A stretch of 64,000 nt of DNA from Flagellimonas aquimarina (GCF_003149745.1 NZ_QGEG01000001.1:434001-498000); one strand, 5' to 3'; positions 25,343 to 35,242 are shown, counted from the first letter of the stretch. The notes: generated by a model from the sequence alone, not told the origin. Translations and numbers: made by a program.

Positions 25343-26449
25343 ATGCAGCTTAACATTTCCATAGTTCAACTCATTACTATTTGTGCGGTTGCCAATGGAT
25401 TTGTTTTTGGGTTTCTACTATTGGAAAAAAAAGAAAACAGATTCGCAAATCGTTTTCTATCCCTTTCGTTAATATGTATATGCCTGACCTTTACCCCATA
25501 CATGCTGGACCCTTCAATTTGGAATACCCATAGATGGTTGGCATGGATGCCTTTTTCATTGTCATATTGGATAGGTCCCTCTTTTTATTTTTATGTTCGA
25601 ACGCTCACCAATCCAAGTTTTCGGTTTTTAAAAAGACATCTTTGGCATTTTTCACCTCTTGTTCTTAACTATATACATAGCATCTATCATGCTGTTTTTC
25701 CTGGGAGCAGAACACCATGGCATTGGTTTCATTTTGTGGCTGAACTTTTTGAATCAGCAGCAATCCTCTCCATTTTAATCTATATGGTGATATCTATTAG
25801 GAGGATAAAAAAATATCAACAACAACTTCTGAACAACGTATCCAACATTACTGAAATTGACCTTCAATGGGTAAAAAAAACCATCATGGTCATTGCTGCT
25901 TCCTTTGTATTGATTTCAATTTTTCTATTTATTAGCAGTGGCGTCAGCGGGAAAGAATTCTTTCACCAATGGGATGAATATAGATCTGCTGTTTTATTGC
26001 TCTATTCATTTATGCTGTATTGGCTAAGCGTCCGCGGATATCAGCAGGCACAAACCATAAAAATCATAAAGCCAACGGATATGCCCATTGGCCTACCTGA
26101 CACAGAATCATCTAAAATAATTGACCAACTTCATTGCACAATGGTCAACGAAAAACTGTTTAGAAGTCCTGAGTTGAGCCTTACCGGTTTGAGCAAATCC
26201 GTTTCTGTTTCCGAAAGGACCATTTCTGAAGTTTTAAATGGTACCCTAAACAAAAACTTTTATCAATTTGTAAATGAATATCGTGTTAAGGATGTACAAG
26301 AAAAACTGAAAAATCCCAAAAACTCCAACATAAAGATTCTAAGCCTTGCTTTTGATGCAGGATTTAATTCCAAAGCAACATTCAATAGGCTATTTAAGGC
26401 TTATACAGGCTTGACTCCAAAAGAATTTAAATCCAAAAACTTGCGTTAA
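25343..26449 (+). CDS. Membrane-bound AraC family transcriptional regulator
   Basis: 368 aa from the ATG at 25343 (an in-frame TTG lies two codons upstream). Seven hydrophobic segments fill about residues 5-230, with no periplasmic ligand domain of known type. The C-terminal 100 residues are an AraC HTH_18 DNA-binding domain (two HTH units, ending GFNSKATFNRLFKAYTGLTP). This 7TM-AraC layout is common in Bacteroidota and likely senses a membrane-soluble signal. It is divergent from the S9 peptidase and upstream of a lipocalin-like gene; either could be its target. Confidence 0.9.
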   Translation: MQLNISIVQLITICAVANGFVFGFLLLEKKENRFANRFLSLSLICICLTFTPYMLDPSIWNTHRWLAWMPFSLSYWIGPSFYFYVRTLTNPSFRFLKRHLWHFSPLVLNYIHSIYHAVFPGSRTPWHWFHFVAELFESAAILSILIYMVISIRRIKKYQQQLLNNVSNITEIDLQWVKKTIMVIAASFVLISIFLFISSGVSGKEFFHQWDEYRSAVLLLYSFMLYWLSVRGYQQAQTIKIIKPTDMPIGLPDTESSKIIDQLHCTMVNEKLFRSPELSLTGLSKSVSVSERTISEVLNGTLNKNFYQFVNEYRVKDVQEKLKNPKNSNIKILSLAFDAGFNSKATFNRLFKAYTGLTPKEFKSKNLR

Positions 26450-26531
26450 AAACGGTTTTTGATACTTGTAATCAGGTATTGAGACCTTTTTGAAAGACTT
26501 CCTGACTAGCTTGAGGTAAAATTTACATCTC

Positions 26532-27050
26532 ATGCAAAAGTCATTGTTTCTTCTACTGTCCATTTTAATTGCTCACACTTCATTCTCTCAATCTATTAAG
26601 GATCTAAACTTTTTAATTGGAGATTGGAAGGTTGTGGAAACCATATATCCTGGTACCGAAAAAGAGTATCAAGAAATTGGAAAAAGAACTTGCGAATATT
26701 ATTTGAACGGAAGTTTTATCAAATGTGAATCGCTCACCGTGGATCAAAGAAATCTGCGAGAACGTTCTTATGCCTATATCATTAACTATCATAAAAAGGA
26801 AGATGTTTTTTTGGTTACTTCCCTAGCGCATGACTTTCCGTTGCATGGCAAACATAAATGGTTCTTAGATAAAGAGAATAAGCGCATTAATGCCATATCT
26901 CCCAAAAACGTAATTGAGGACCGCTTTTTTAGGGCGACAATTTCATATGCCAACGAAAAGAAATTGGTGTGGAATGGATGGTCTAGCAAGTTTTTAAACG
27001 ATAAAGAATGGGTGCAGATTTTCAACGATGTGACCACAAAAACGGATTAA
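26532..27050 (+). CDS. DUF1579-like secreted lipocalin-type protein
   Basis: 172 aa with a signal peptide (HTSFSQ). The FLIGDWKVVE start and alternating strands fit the lipocalin-like DUF1579/THAP4-type barrels that bind small hydrophobic molecules. Cofactor cannot be assigned. It lies 8 bp before the alpha/beta-hydrolase-like lipoprotein gene. Confidence 0.75.
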   Translation: MQKSLFLLLSILIAHTSFSQSIKDLNFLIGDWKVVETIYPGTEKEYQEIGKRTCEYYLNGSFIKCESLTVDQRNLRERSYAYIINYHKKEDVFLVTSLAHDFPLHGKHKWFLDKENKRINAISPKNVIEDRFFRATISYANEKKLVWNGWSSKFLNDKEWVQIFNDVTTKTD

Positions 27051-27058
27051 TCTAGATC

Positions 27059-28633
27059 ATGCATAAAAAACTGTCTTTTATTGTTCTATTGTTAATGTTC
27101 TTTGGGTGTCAAGACCCAAAAAATGGGTCCTTAGAAGAGCCTTTTTCCAATTTTATGGGTTATGGTGAATATTCGGTAGGGTTCAAGAGCTTATTCCTAT
27201 CTGATCTTTCAAGGGAGCATGTACCATACGCTGATTGGAGCGGTAAGCTATATCCAGAGAATGGGACATCTAAAGGCAGAAAGTTGCCCATACACATTTG
27301 GTACCCCGCTTCGGAAAAGTCCAAATTACTCCCCTATCGCCATTTTGTTAATTTGATTACCAAGCAGACCCAAGAAGAATTCAATAAAGAGTCTGATTCT
27401 TTGGCCAGTAAAATCTTTGCTTACCAGATCAGTGAATTAAAAGGAGATTCCAGCTTTGCCCAAGACCAATTGGACACTCTTTTGGCATTGAAGACAAACG
27501 CTTCGCTCAATACCCTTCCTGTCCAACAAAAATTTCCATTGATCTTATTTCCCAATGGCACAAGTCCTGCTATCCAAAGTGTAATGTGCGAGTATTTGGC
27601 CAGTCATGGCTACATAGTTGCTGCCATTGCCCTTAAGGGGCAATTTTCACATGTGGTGGACACCTCAACAAAAGGGTTGGAAGTAGCGGTGGACGATTTA
27701 GAATTTGCACTGCAACAGTTACTTGAACTGCCGAACATAGATGAAACCCAAATTGCCTTACTGGCCAATGCAATTCAATCTTCATTTTGCGTTGGTTTAG
27801 CTTCCAGAAACAAAAAAATAAAAGCTTTGATAAGCCTGGAAGGTGGGTTCCTTTCCCAGTTTGAACAAAATATTCTAAATAGCACCAGTTTTTATGAGCC
27901 TCAAAATATTGCCATTCCCATTCTAGCAATTTATGCCCCTCACCCCAGTATTTCTCCACACCATATTTATCACTTAAAATATAGTGATCGCTATTTTGCG
28001 CATTTTCCAAAAATGAGCGAGTTTCATTTTTTAAACTATGGCCTTTTTGAAGAATATGTTCCCAATATAATTGGCGAACCTAAAGGAAACACTAAAAAAG
28101 GTTTCAAGGCCGCATCTGAGCTTTCACTTTCATTTTTGAATGCAATGCTTAAAGGGAAAACAAAAAAGTTTGATCAATTTTATACTAAAGAGATACCAAA
28201 AGAATATGAGATAACCATAGATACCGTGTTTAAAATGGCAGGGATTGTACCACCTCCAAACATGGCAATACTCAAAAATGTTTTTATTTCTGATGGCATA
28301 GACGCTATAGAAAGCATATATCAATCACAAATTATGGAGGGTAACCCAACACCATTCTCCATGACTTTTTATAACGATTTTAAAAATTGGTTGGCTTGGA
28401 AAAAAGACCCTGAATATACAAATAGACTTCGCTTATATAAGATGGCAGTTAAAAGCTATCCCAACTCGGCATTAAATAACTACCGCCTTGCTTTTTATCT
28501 TGATAAAAACAATGCTGATAAAGCTTCACATTCATATTACCTAAAAGCCAGCCAATTGCTAGATAAGGATAGTACTTTAACCCAATCACAGGTGGCAGAT
28601 TTAAAAAATGCCATTGTCCAAGCTTTGCAATAA
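27059..28633 (+). CDS. Alpha/beta-hydrolase-like lipoprotein with degenerate nucleophile and C-terminal helical repeats
   Basis: 524 aa. Lipoprotein signal FFG-C. The hydrolase part (about 60-350) resembles platelet-activating-factor acetylhydrolase and dienelactone hydrolase folds: KLPIHIWYPA, FPLILFPNGTSPAIQS, then a strand and helix where the nucleophile elbow GxSxG should be. There the sequence reads ANAIQSS, so the catalytic serine motif is not intact. TPR-like helices follow (about 440-520). Probably a non-catalytic or altered member. Confidence 0.7.
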   Translation: MHKKLSFIVLLLMFFGCQDPKNGSLEEPFSNFMGYGEYSVGFKSLFLSDLSREHVPYADWSGKLYPENGTSKGRKLPIHIWYPASEKSKLLPYRHFVNLITKQTQEEFNKESDSLASKIFAYQISELKGDSSFAQDQLDTLLALKTNASLNTLPVQQKFPLILFPNGTSPAIQSVMCEYLASHGYIVAAIALKGQFSHVVDTSTKGLEVAVDDLEFALQQLLELPNIDETQIALLANAIQSSFCVGLASRNKKIKALISLEGGFLSQFEQNILNSTSFYEPQNIAIPILAIYAPHPSISPHHIYHLKYSDRYFAHFPKMSEFHFLNYGLFEEYVPNIIGEPKGNTKKGFKAASELSLSFLNAMLKGKTKKFDQFYTKEIPKEYEITIDTVFKMAGIVPPPNMAILKNVFISDGIDAIESIYQSQIMEGNPTPFSMTFYNDFKNWLAWKKDPEYTNRLRLYKMAVKSYPNSALNNYRLAFYLDKNNADKASHSYYLKASQLLDKDSTLTQSQVADLKNAIVQALQ

Positions 28634-28807
28634 CCATATTTTCAACAAATGGAATAAAAGCACTTTTATATGGCATAACTTGCTATATTTAGAGTAAATA
28701 GCCAACCTGGTCTAACTTCTTATAAATTAAGGATATTTGTTGTTTCAGTATGAGATAACATTTATTGATTGAGAAGTGGATCAAGGTATTGAAACCATCA
28801 CAAAACC

Positions 28808-30328
28808 ATGAGAAATAATATCTATTTGCCGTTATTCTTCCTAACGCTAGTATTAAACCAAGCTTTAAACGCCCAACAAAAAACGAACTCAAAAAAATTG
28901 GATGCCATGATAGTCCAGGGCATACAGGATTGGAAAGTTCCTGGACTGGCTGCAATAGTGGTCAAGGATGGAGATGTGGTTTTTCAAAAAACCTATGGGG
29001 TAAAAAATTTAGAGACCAAAGAAAAGGTAGATGGGAATACGTTATTCAATATGGCTTCCACTACCAAAGCGGTGGTGGCCATTGCCATGGGTATGTTGGT
29101 GGATGAAGGCAAACTAAATTGGGATGATAAGGTTGTAGACCATCTGCCTTATTTTAAATTGTCCGATCCACTTACCACTGCCGATGCTCGTATAAAGGAT
29201 TTATTCACTCATAATTTAGGTATTGGCAATGCGGATGCTTTATGGATTGTTGATAGTGTTTCTACACGAGAAACTATAAGAAAATTTCAATTCGCAAAAA
29301 AAACATATCCACTCCGTGGCGGGTTCACCTACCAGAACATTATGTATGCCGTAGCCGGGGAAGTTATTGCAACAGTAAGTGGAAAACCATGGAACCAATT
29401 TGTAAAAGAGCGCATATTTAATCCTTTGGAGATGACGCGTACCCAAGCCCTAGCCAAAGATGTTTTTGGTGCTGGAAATTATGTAACTCCATATTTAGAC
29501 GACAATGAAGATGGTCTGGTTGAGGTTGATTATGGTTTTTCCGATCAAATAGGTCCGGCAGGAATGATTTGCTCTACCCCAAATGACATTTCAAACTACT
29601 TGACATTCTTGGTAAATGATGGTGTTTACAAATCCGATACACTGGTAAAACCAAAAACCTTTAAGTACCTATTTGAACCTCAATCTTTTTTAGGCTCAAA
29701 TGGAACTTATCCTACCAACCCTCTTACCAAACCTAATTGGAATACCTATGGTATAGGCTGGTTTCAGCAAGATTATAAAGGTCATAAACTAGATTTTCAT
29801 ACTGGAAGTTTATTTGGATTGGTAGCCATTGCTGGGGTAATGCATGACAAGAATGTAGCGGTCTATGTGTTTGCAAACTTAGATCACGCCGAGCTGCGAC
29901 ATGCTATTATGTACAAGGCATTGGATTTGTATGGCTTTAACGATGATAGCCGTGATTGGCATACAGAGGTTTTCAAACTATACCAGGGGTTTAAGAAAGA
30001 GCATATTGAAAATACCGAAAAGAAGATTTCAGAACGCGCAAAAAACACAAAACCCAGTTTACCATTAGAGGCTTACGAAGGGTCGTATACCAACGACATG
30101 TTGGGTACGGTCGTAGTCACGGTCCAGGACAATGCGCTGCAAACCAATTTTAATGATTTTATCACTTACGAAACCACACATTGGCATTATGACACTTTTA
30201 TTACGAATAAGGACCCACGGTTTCGTGAAAAGTTATTAATTCGTTTTGAGCTCAATACTGATGGAAAAGTCAACCAACTTGATTTTATGAGTGAAGTTTT
30301 TACCAAAGCCAATAAAGAGGATGATTAA
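28808..30328 (+). CDS. Serine hydrolase, beta-lactamase / penicillin-binding protein-like
   Basis: 506 aa with signal peptide (NQALNAQ). Class C beta-lactamase-type fold with STTK (Ser84-Lys87) and a YQN motif near residue 176; a HTGSLFGL segment supplies the KTG-like third motif as HTG. A DUF3471-type C-terminal domain (about 400-506) follows. Such enzymes are esterases, peptidases or D-aminopeptidases as often as lactamases, so resistance should not be inferred. The next gene starts inside its last codons. Confidence 0.9.
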   Translation: MRNNIYLPLFFLTLVLNQALNAQQKTNSKKLDAMIVQGIQDWKVPGLAAIVVKDGDVVFQKTYGVKNLETKEKVDGNTLFNMASTTKAVVAIAMGMLVDEGKLNWDDKVVDHLPYFKLSDPLTTADARIKDLFTHNLGIGNADALWIVDSVSTRETIRKFQFAKKTYPLRGGFTYQNIMYAVAGEVIATVSGKPWNQFVKERIFNPLEMTRTQALAKDVFGAGNYVTPYLDDNEDGLVEVDYGFSDQIGPAGMICSTPNDISNYLTFLVNDGVYKSDTLVKPKTFKYLFEPQSFLGSNGTYPTNPLTKPNWNTYGIGWFQQDYKGHKLDFHTGSLFGLVAIAGVMHDKNVAVYVFANLDHAELRHAIMYKALDLYGFNDDSRDWHTEVFKLYQGFKKEHIENTEKKISERAKNTKPSLPLEAYEGSYTNDMLGTVVVTVQDNALQTNFNDFITYETTHWHYDTFITNKDPRFREKLLIRFELNTDGKVNQLDFMSEVFTKANKEDD

Positions 30329-31082
30329 ATTCTTTCGTCGTATTCGCCAAAAATCACTTTCTGAAAACAAAATCAGTAAATATATCCTCTATGCCATTGG
30401 TGAAATTGTGTTAGTGGTCATTGGTATTTTGATTGCCTTGCAGATTAATAATTACAGTGAACATAAAAAAGAACGTAACAAAGAGCTAGTGCTTCTTACA
30501 AATCTTTCAAATGAAATTAAATTGGATATTCTTCAGATCGAAAACAATACCAAATTATCTAAGGAAAGACTGCACAGACTTGATAGCTTGATACACTTAT
30601 TAAAAAATACGGACAGCATTGATAAATTCAGTTTCATTCAACAGTCGTTTGAGTTTGTTATTGACCAATACTTTAAGAGCAATAGCGGTATTTTTGATGA
30701 AGCCATTTCTTCGGGTAAAATGAGTTATGTGCAAAATGAAACTTTAAGGCAAAATATTTTTAACTATTACCGTAATGCCAAAGAAACCTATACAGATGGC
30801 ACCACAAGACAGATTACGGACGAGTTTATTACACCTCTTTTGGTTGATAACGTTTATCTTAATCTTGAAGGGTTTGCTATGTTGGGAGTGAATATCGAAG
30901 GCGTTTCCAATATAGAAAATCTTGATTTGGACAAACTTTTAAAAAATAGAGATTATTGGAAAATGGTATTATTGAAATTCGGAGGCAACAGGGAGCAAAT
31001 TTTACGATGGGAAGGTATTAAACATAGAGCCCAAGAACTAAAGCAACAAATTGGCCAGGAGCTTGAAAAATTGAACCAATGA
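30321..31082 (+). CDS. DUF6090 family membrane protein
   Basis: 253 aa from the ATG at 30321, which overlaps the previous stop by 8 bp. The N-terminus (MIKFFRRIRQKSL..KISKYILYAIGEIVLVVIGILIALQINNY) is the typical DUF6090 start with one membrane helix. The rest is long helices rich in Lys, Glu and Leu. Function unknown; in Bacteroidota these genes often follow serine hydrolase genes as here. Confidence 0.85.
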   Translation: MIKFFRRIRQKSLSENKISKYILYAIGEIVLVVIGILIALQINNYSEHKKERNKELVLLTNLSNEIKLDILQIENNTKLSKERLHRLDSLIHLLKNTDSIDKFSFIQQSFEFVIDQYFKSNSGIFDEAISSGKMSYVQNETLRQNIFNYYRNAKETYTDGTTRQITDEFITPLLVDNVYLNLEGFAMLGVNIEGVSNIENLDLDKLLKNRDYWKMVLLKFGGNREQILRWEGIKHRAQELKQQIGQELEKLNQ

Positions 31083-31107
31083 TAAAATCCGTTGAAAAGA
31101 TTCGTCC

Positions 31108-31866
31108 ATGAATTTTAAAAACAAAACCGTTCTTATAACCGGAGCTTCGCGCGGTATTGGCAAGGCAACTGCCATGGCTTTTGCACAAAAAGGCGCAAAA
31201 GTGGGCATCAATTTTAGAAATAACTTGAAAGAAGCTGAGAAAACCCTTGCAGAACTACCCGGTGAATGCCATCAATTGTTTCAACAAGACATTTCAGAAA
31301 AAGATGGCCCTGAAGCTTTGATTCAACGTTTTGTTGATTGTTATGGACGATTGGATATTTTGGTCAACAATGCCGGTATTTCCATTTTCCATAAAATTGA
31401 TGAAGTGGATTTTGAACATTGGACCCATGCTTGGGAAAATACTTTTAAAACCAATCTTTTCGCTGTATCCAATCTCTGTTATTGGGGAGCAAAAGCCATG
31501 ATGAAAAACGGAGGAGGACGAATTGTAAATGTATCGTCTAGAGGAGCCTTTAGGGGAGAACCAACCAAGCCCGCTTATGGTGCCAGCAAAGCAGCTCTGA
31601 ATTCCATGAGTCAATCCTTGGCCAAAGCACTGGCCCCTCATAAAATCTATATTGGGGTGGTAGCACCCGGATTCACAGAAACTGAAATGGCCGCCATAAC
31701 CTTAACTCCCGCAGAAAGAGAAAATCTGCTTCGTGAGTCCCCGTTTAAGCGTATGGCACAGCCTCAAGAAGTGGCGCATGCCATTCTGTTTTTAGCTTCT
31801 GATGGTGCAGAATATTCTTCGGGCACTATAATCGATGTTAATGGCGCTTCATATTTAAGGAGTTAA
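31108..31866 (+). CDS. Short-chain dehydrogenase/reductase (SDR)
   Basis: 252 aa Rossmann-fold enzyme. NAD(P)-binding motif TGASRGIG near the N-terminus, NNAG in the fourth strand, catalytic Ser in VNVSSRGA and YGASK for Tyr/Lys. The closing region has the usual VAPGFTETEM and SSGTIIDVNG blocks. It resembles FabG-type 3-ketoacyl reductases, but the substrate is unknown and there is no fatty-acid operon nearby. Confidence 0.93.
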   Translation: MNFKNKTVLITGASRGIGKATAMAFAQKGAKVGINFRNNLKEAEKTLAELPGECHQLFQQDISEKDGPEALIQRFVDCYGRLDILVNNAGISIFHKIDEVDFEHWTHAWENTFKTNLFAVSNLCYWGAKAMMKNGGGRIVNVSSRGAFRGEPTKPAYGASKAALNSMSQSLAKALAPHKIYIGVVAPGFTETEMAAITLTPAERENLLRESPFKRMAQPQEVAHAILFLASDGAEYSSGTIIDVNGASYLRS

Positions 31867-31875
31867 CTTTGTTGT

Positions 31876-32349
31876 ATGAAAGCCGCGACCGTAGTCCAAC
31901 TCAAAAAAGAACTCCAACAAAGAAATCCAGAAGAGCTATTGAGCCTGTGCTTACGTTTAGCACGCTTTAAAAAAGAAAACAAAGAGCTTCTTACCTATCT
32001 CCTTTTTGAAGCGGGCCATGAGGATGGTTATATTGAAACGGTAAAAAACGAGATTGACGAGCTGTTTTCAGATATCAATACCAACAGTTTTTTCTATATT
32101 AAAAAAAGCGTGCGAAAAATTTTGCGGAACCTTAAAAAATATATCCGCTACTCTGGAAACAAAGAGACCGAAGTGGAGCTCTTGCTCTATTTCTGCCAAA
32201 AATTGAAGGAGTTTAGACCCTCCATGAACAATAACATTACCCTACGTAATTTGTATGATAGGCAATTGGCCTTTATTGCCAAAAAAGTGGATGCCCTTCA
32301 CGAAGACCTTCAATATGATTATGGTTTGGTTTTGGAAGAATTAAAATAG
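31876..32349 (+). CDS. Conserved helical protein of unknown function
   Basis: 157 aa, almost all alpha-helical, soluble, highly charged, with a conserved-looking VRKILRNLKKYIRYSGNKETEVELLLYFC segment. It lies 9 bp after the SDR gene. No family recognised. Confidence 0.75.
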   Translation: MKAATVVQLKKELQQRNPEELLSLCLRLARFKKENKELLTYLLFEAGHEDGYIETVKNEIDELFSDINTNSFFYIKKSVRKILRNLKKYIRYSGNKETEVELLLYFCQKLKEFRPSMNNNITLRNLYDRQLAFIAKKVDALHEDLQYDYGLVLEELK

Positions 32350-32417
32350 TCTTCCAGGCAACCATTTATAAAGAAGAAGCGTCTTTCTTTATACAAACCA
32401 TATCAATCATCAAACAA

Positions 32418-33131
32418 ATGGGTCCAAACAAAAAAACAGCACACCTAGCTGGCTTACTCTATTTCTTAGTTGTGATAACCGGTATTTTCAGTCTCTTATA
32501 TGTTCCATCACAGCTTATTGTTTGGAGCAATCCAGCCGAAACTGTAGAAAATATCAAATCTTCAGAATCCCTTTTCCGCTTGGAAATTTTAAGTGGTCTA
32601 CTGTGCTATATTTTCTTTTTACTACTACCATGGGTGCTGTATAAATTATTTAAGGAGATAAATAAAAGCTATGCTGTACTGATGGTCGTTCTGGCTGTTA
32701 TTAGTGTTCCTATATCATTTATTAGTCTAACGCATAAACTGGACATTCTTTCTTTACTGAGTGATGCTGAATATCTTACTTTGTATTCTCCTGAACAGAT
32801 TCAGGCACAGGTAATGCTAGCGCTAGAGTCTTACCATCATGGGAATTTGGTTGCCCAAGCATTTTGGGGTTTATGGCTTTTTCCCTTTGGGTATTTGGTG
32901 TTCAGGTCAGGGTTTTTACCAAAGTTTTTAGGTGTCTTTTTAATGGTAGGTAGTTGCGGCTATTTTTTGGATTTTGCAGGACGCATTGCATATTCAAATT
33001 ATAGTGAGCTGTGGCTTTCAGATTACATCACCATACCCGCCAGCATTGGTGAAATTGGCACCTGTCTGTGGCTATTGATAATGGGGATAAAAACTGTTGT
33101 CCCAATTGCAAAAGATGCTAAGGCCACATAG
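32418..33131 (+). CDS. DUF4386 family membrane protein
   Basis: 237 aa with six hydrophobic segments. The N-terminus (KKTAHLAGLLYFLVVITGIFSLLYVPSQLIV) is the DUF4386 start. Function of the family is unknown. Confidence 0.88.
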   Translation: MGPNKKTAHLAGLLYFLVVITGIFSLLYVPSQLIVWSNPAETVENIKSSESLFRLEILSGLLCYIFFLLLPWVLYKLFKEINKSYAVLMVVLAVISVPISFISLTHKLDILSLLSDAEYLTLYSPEQIQAQVMLALESYHHGNLVAQAFWGLWLFPFGYLVFRSGFLPKFLGVFLMVGSCGYFLDFAGRIAYSNYSELWLSDYITIPASIGEIGTCLWLLIMGIKTVVPIAKDAKAT

Positions 33132-33162
33132 CAGGCTTATAGCAATATCGGCTGAAGCACAG

Positions 33163-33672
33163 TTAAAACTTTAAGATACTTTTCTTGGCAAAATCTGCAG
33201 CTGTTATAGAATTTCCGTTAATAGTTGCAGTATCCCAGTCTTGGATTATTTTCCATTGCCCTTCCATCTTTTTGAGAACAATATGAAACTGCCCGTAGCT
33301 ATAATCGGTTTCACCTTCCTTGGCTGTAAATCCTATTCTATAAAACCCTACTTCATAAGAGGTGGTTTCATTGGTACGTCGACTATCAAACCAAAAATCC
33401 AATGTAATGGATATGCCATCTTCCCTGCTCTGTTCAAAACGCTTAAGGTTTGCAGATTTAAAAGCATTCTCGGTGTCAATTCCTTGTGGGGTTACCCTAA
33501 GCACCTCATCGCCATATGTTGCATTAAGTGCCTCACCATCTAAAGTCTCAAATGCTTTTTGAAATGGCTTCCAAACGGTCTTGTCAATTTCATTTTGAAT
33601 TTGCTCAATATGCTTCTGTCCATAACCAAAATAGGTCAAGCATAATAGGCATAGTAATACCAACCTTCTCAT
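33163..33672 (-). CDS. Secreted NTF2-like protein
   Basis: 169 aa with signal peptide (LTYFGYGQ). Helix-helix-strand start (WKPFQKAFETLDGEALNATYGDEVLRV) and a closing EGQWKIIQDWDT strand, both typical of DUF4440/SnoaL-like NTF2 barrels. Function unknown. Convergent with the DUF4386 gene. Confidence 0.78.
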   Translation of the reverse strand: MRRLVLLCLLCLTYFGYGQKHIEQIQNEIDKTVWKPFQKAFETLDGEALNATYGDEVLRVTPQGIDTENAFKSANLKRFEQSREDGISITLDFWFDSRRTNETTSYEVGFYRIGFTAKEGETDYSYGQFHIVLKKMEGQWKIIQDWDTATINGNSITAADFAKKSILKF

Positions 33673-33700
33673 AATTTGTTGCTTTAATTTCTTTAGATGA

Positions 33701-34522
33701 TTATCCTAGACCCACATCCAAGGTCATCATTATGATAAATCCTCCAATAAAGCCCATTGTGGCAACATCGGTGTATTTATCTCTTTGTGTTTCAGGAATC
33801 ACTTCTTCCACTACAACAAAAATCATTGCACCTGCTGCAAAAGATAACGCATATGGCAAAATAGGTTCAAAAGTAAGAACGGCCCAAGCTCCCAAAACCC
33901 CGGCAACAGGCTCCACTATGGCCGAAGCTTGACCATACATAAAGCTTTTGAATCGACTTAGGCCCTGTCTACGCAAAGGCATGGCCACTGCAAATCCTTC
34001 AGGAAAGTTTTGAAGTCCTATTCCTAAGGCCAAAGCTACGGCACCTCCAATGGTGGCACCATCAAAACCAGCAGCAACACCTCCAAAAAGTACTCCAACC
34101 GCTAATCCTTCGGGAATGTTGTGCAATGTAATGGCCAAAGTCAATAGTGTTGTTCGGTGCCATGGTGTTTTTACGCCTTCGGCTTCGCTTTCCTTAAAGT
34201 TGATGTGTAAATGCGGTAAAACTTTATCCAACCCAAAAATAAAGGCAGCACCCAATAGAAATCCAACCGCAGCTGGAATCACCTTTACAAAACCTTCCCC
34301 TTCACTCATTTCAATTCCAGGAGCCAACAAGCTCCAAAAACTGGCAGCTACCATTACTCCTCCCGTAAAACCCAGCATTCCGTCTAATAGAGCACGGTTC
34401 ATTCCTTTGAACAAAAAAACCAAGGCTGCTCCTGCAGCTGTCAACCCCCATGTAAACAAAGTGGCATAAAGGGCAGCTAAAATAGGGTCGATATTTTCAA
34501 AATAGTGAATTACCTGTTCCAT
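33701..34522 (-). CDS. ZIP family metal transporter
   Basis: 273 aa with about eight membrane helices. Helix 4 has HNIPEG and helix 5 has QNFPEG, the bimetal-binding motifs of ZIP proteins (the second in the altered Q-N-F-P-E-G form). Family members bring Zn, Fe or Mn inwards. The stop-start overlap of one base with the upstream DtxR-family regulator puts the transporter under that regulator, which favours Mn or Fe. Transport preference is inference. Confidence 0.92.
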   Translation of the reverse strand: MEQVIHYFENIDPILAALYATLFTWGLTAAGAALVFLFKGMNRALLDGMLGFTGGVMVAASFWSLLAPGIEMSEGEGFVKVIPAAVGFLLGAAFIFGLDKVLPHLHINFKESEAEGVKTPWHRTTLLTLAITLHNIPEGLAVGVLFGGVAAGFDGATIGGAVALALGIGLQNFPEGFAVAMPLRRQGLSRFKSFMYGQASAIVEPVAGVLGAWAVLTFEPILPYALSFAAGAMIFVVVEEVIPETQRDKYTDVATMGFIGGFIIMMTLDVGLG

Positions 34523-35205
34523 TAGTCGTTCTTTTTTATGTAAAGATTTGATGCTATTTGATGCGAAATATGAAGTTCCTTGCCTTCCATCTGTATATGA
34601 AGTGATTGATCAAAATCCTCTTTCTCCAATACCTTAATGGTATTGCCTAAGGCAATGCGGTTCTTATCCAAAAATTTGAGAAACGCAGCCGAAGTGTCCT
34701 TGACGCCAACACAGACCCCTTCAGTTTTTAGTGCCATATCGCTCAATAACTGCTTATGGCGCTCCATGAACTTTCCGTCCTTACTGGGAATTGGATCCCC
34801 ATGGGGATCGTATTTTGGAAAATCTAAAAGCGCATCAATACTATCTATCAGCTTTTCACTTTTAATATGCTCCAACTGCTCTGCCACTTCATGAACTTCA
34901 TCCCAAGAAAAATCCAATTTTTCCACCAAAAAAACTTCCCATAAGCGATGCTTTCTAATAATTGAAAGTGCCGTGTTAATTCCAAAATCAGTTAAAGAAA
35001 CTCCCTGATACTTCTTATAGTTTACAAAACCCTTCTCAGCTAATTTTTTGGCCATATCCGTTACAGAAGATGGTTTGGTATCCATCTGTTCGGCTATTGC
35101 ATTTGTGCTAACAAGATCAGAAGAATTGTCTCCTAGGTGAAAAATGGTTTTGATATAGTTTTCCTCAGAACGGGTCACAAAAAAATAATTTTCCCAAAAA
35201 TACAT
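34522..35205 (-). CDS. DtxR/MntR family metal-dependent transcriptional regulator
   Basis: 227 aa from the ATG at 35205; an internal GTG at 35178 would give the typical short N-terminus TRSEENYIK and is quite likely the true start. N-terminal winged helix (about 12-75, SSVTDMAKKLAEKGFV), a metal-binding dimerisation domain (about 80-145, with HKEL-type segment HEVAEQLEHIKSE) and an FeoA-like SH3 domain at the end. Such proteins bind Mn2+ or Fe2+ and repress uptake genes. A matching operator is at 35227-35242. Confidence 0.9.
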   Translation of the reverse strand: MYFWENYFFVTRSEENYIKTIFHLGDNSSDLVSTNAIAEQMDTKPSSVTDMAKKLAEKGFVNYKKYQGVSLTDFGINTALSIIRKHRLWEVFLVEKLDFSWDEVHEVAEQLEHIKSEKLIDSIDALLDFPKYDPHGDPIPSKDGKFMERHKQLLSDMALKTEGVCVGVKDTSAAFLKFLDKNRIALGNTIKVLEKEDFDQSLHIQMEGKELHISHQIASNLYIKKND

Positions 35206-35226
35206 TTTTATTTATAAAAACAAATT

Positions 35227-35242
35227 TTTAGATTTGTCTAAA
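35227..35242. promoter_or_regulatory. DtxR/MntR-type operator overlapping the TonB receptor promoter
   Basis: The inverted repeat TTTAGA-TTTG-TCTAAA has perfect 6-bp arms and the TTTAG/CTAAA ends of known DtxR/MntR boxes. Within it, TAGATTTG (35229-35236) is a perfect -7 box for the rightward gene. A protein bound there would block RNA polymerase at the receptor gene. The regulator gene reads divergently 22 bp away, so it may also control itself. Confidence 0.65.

Noticed and set aside
28808..30328. Beta-lactam resistance gene
   Set aside because: The fold is shared by many esterases and peptidases; the C-terminal domain and motif variants do not indicate a resistance enzyme.
34050..34469. 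139-codon open frame antisense to the ZIP transporter gene
   Set aside because: A composition artefact of the opposite strand (Pro/Ala/Lys-rich); the ZIP gene has clear family motifs.
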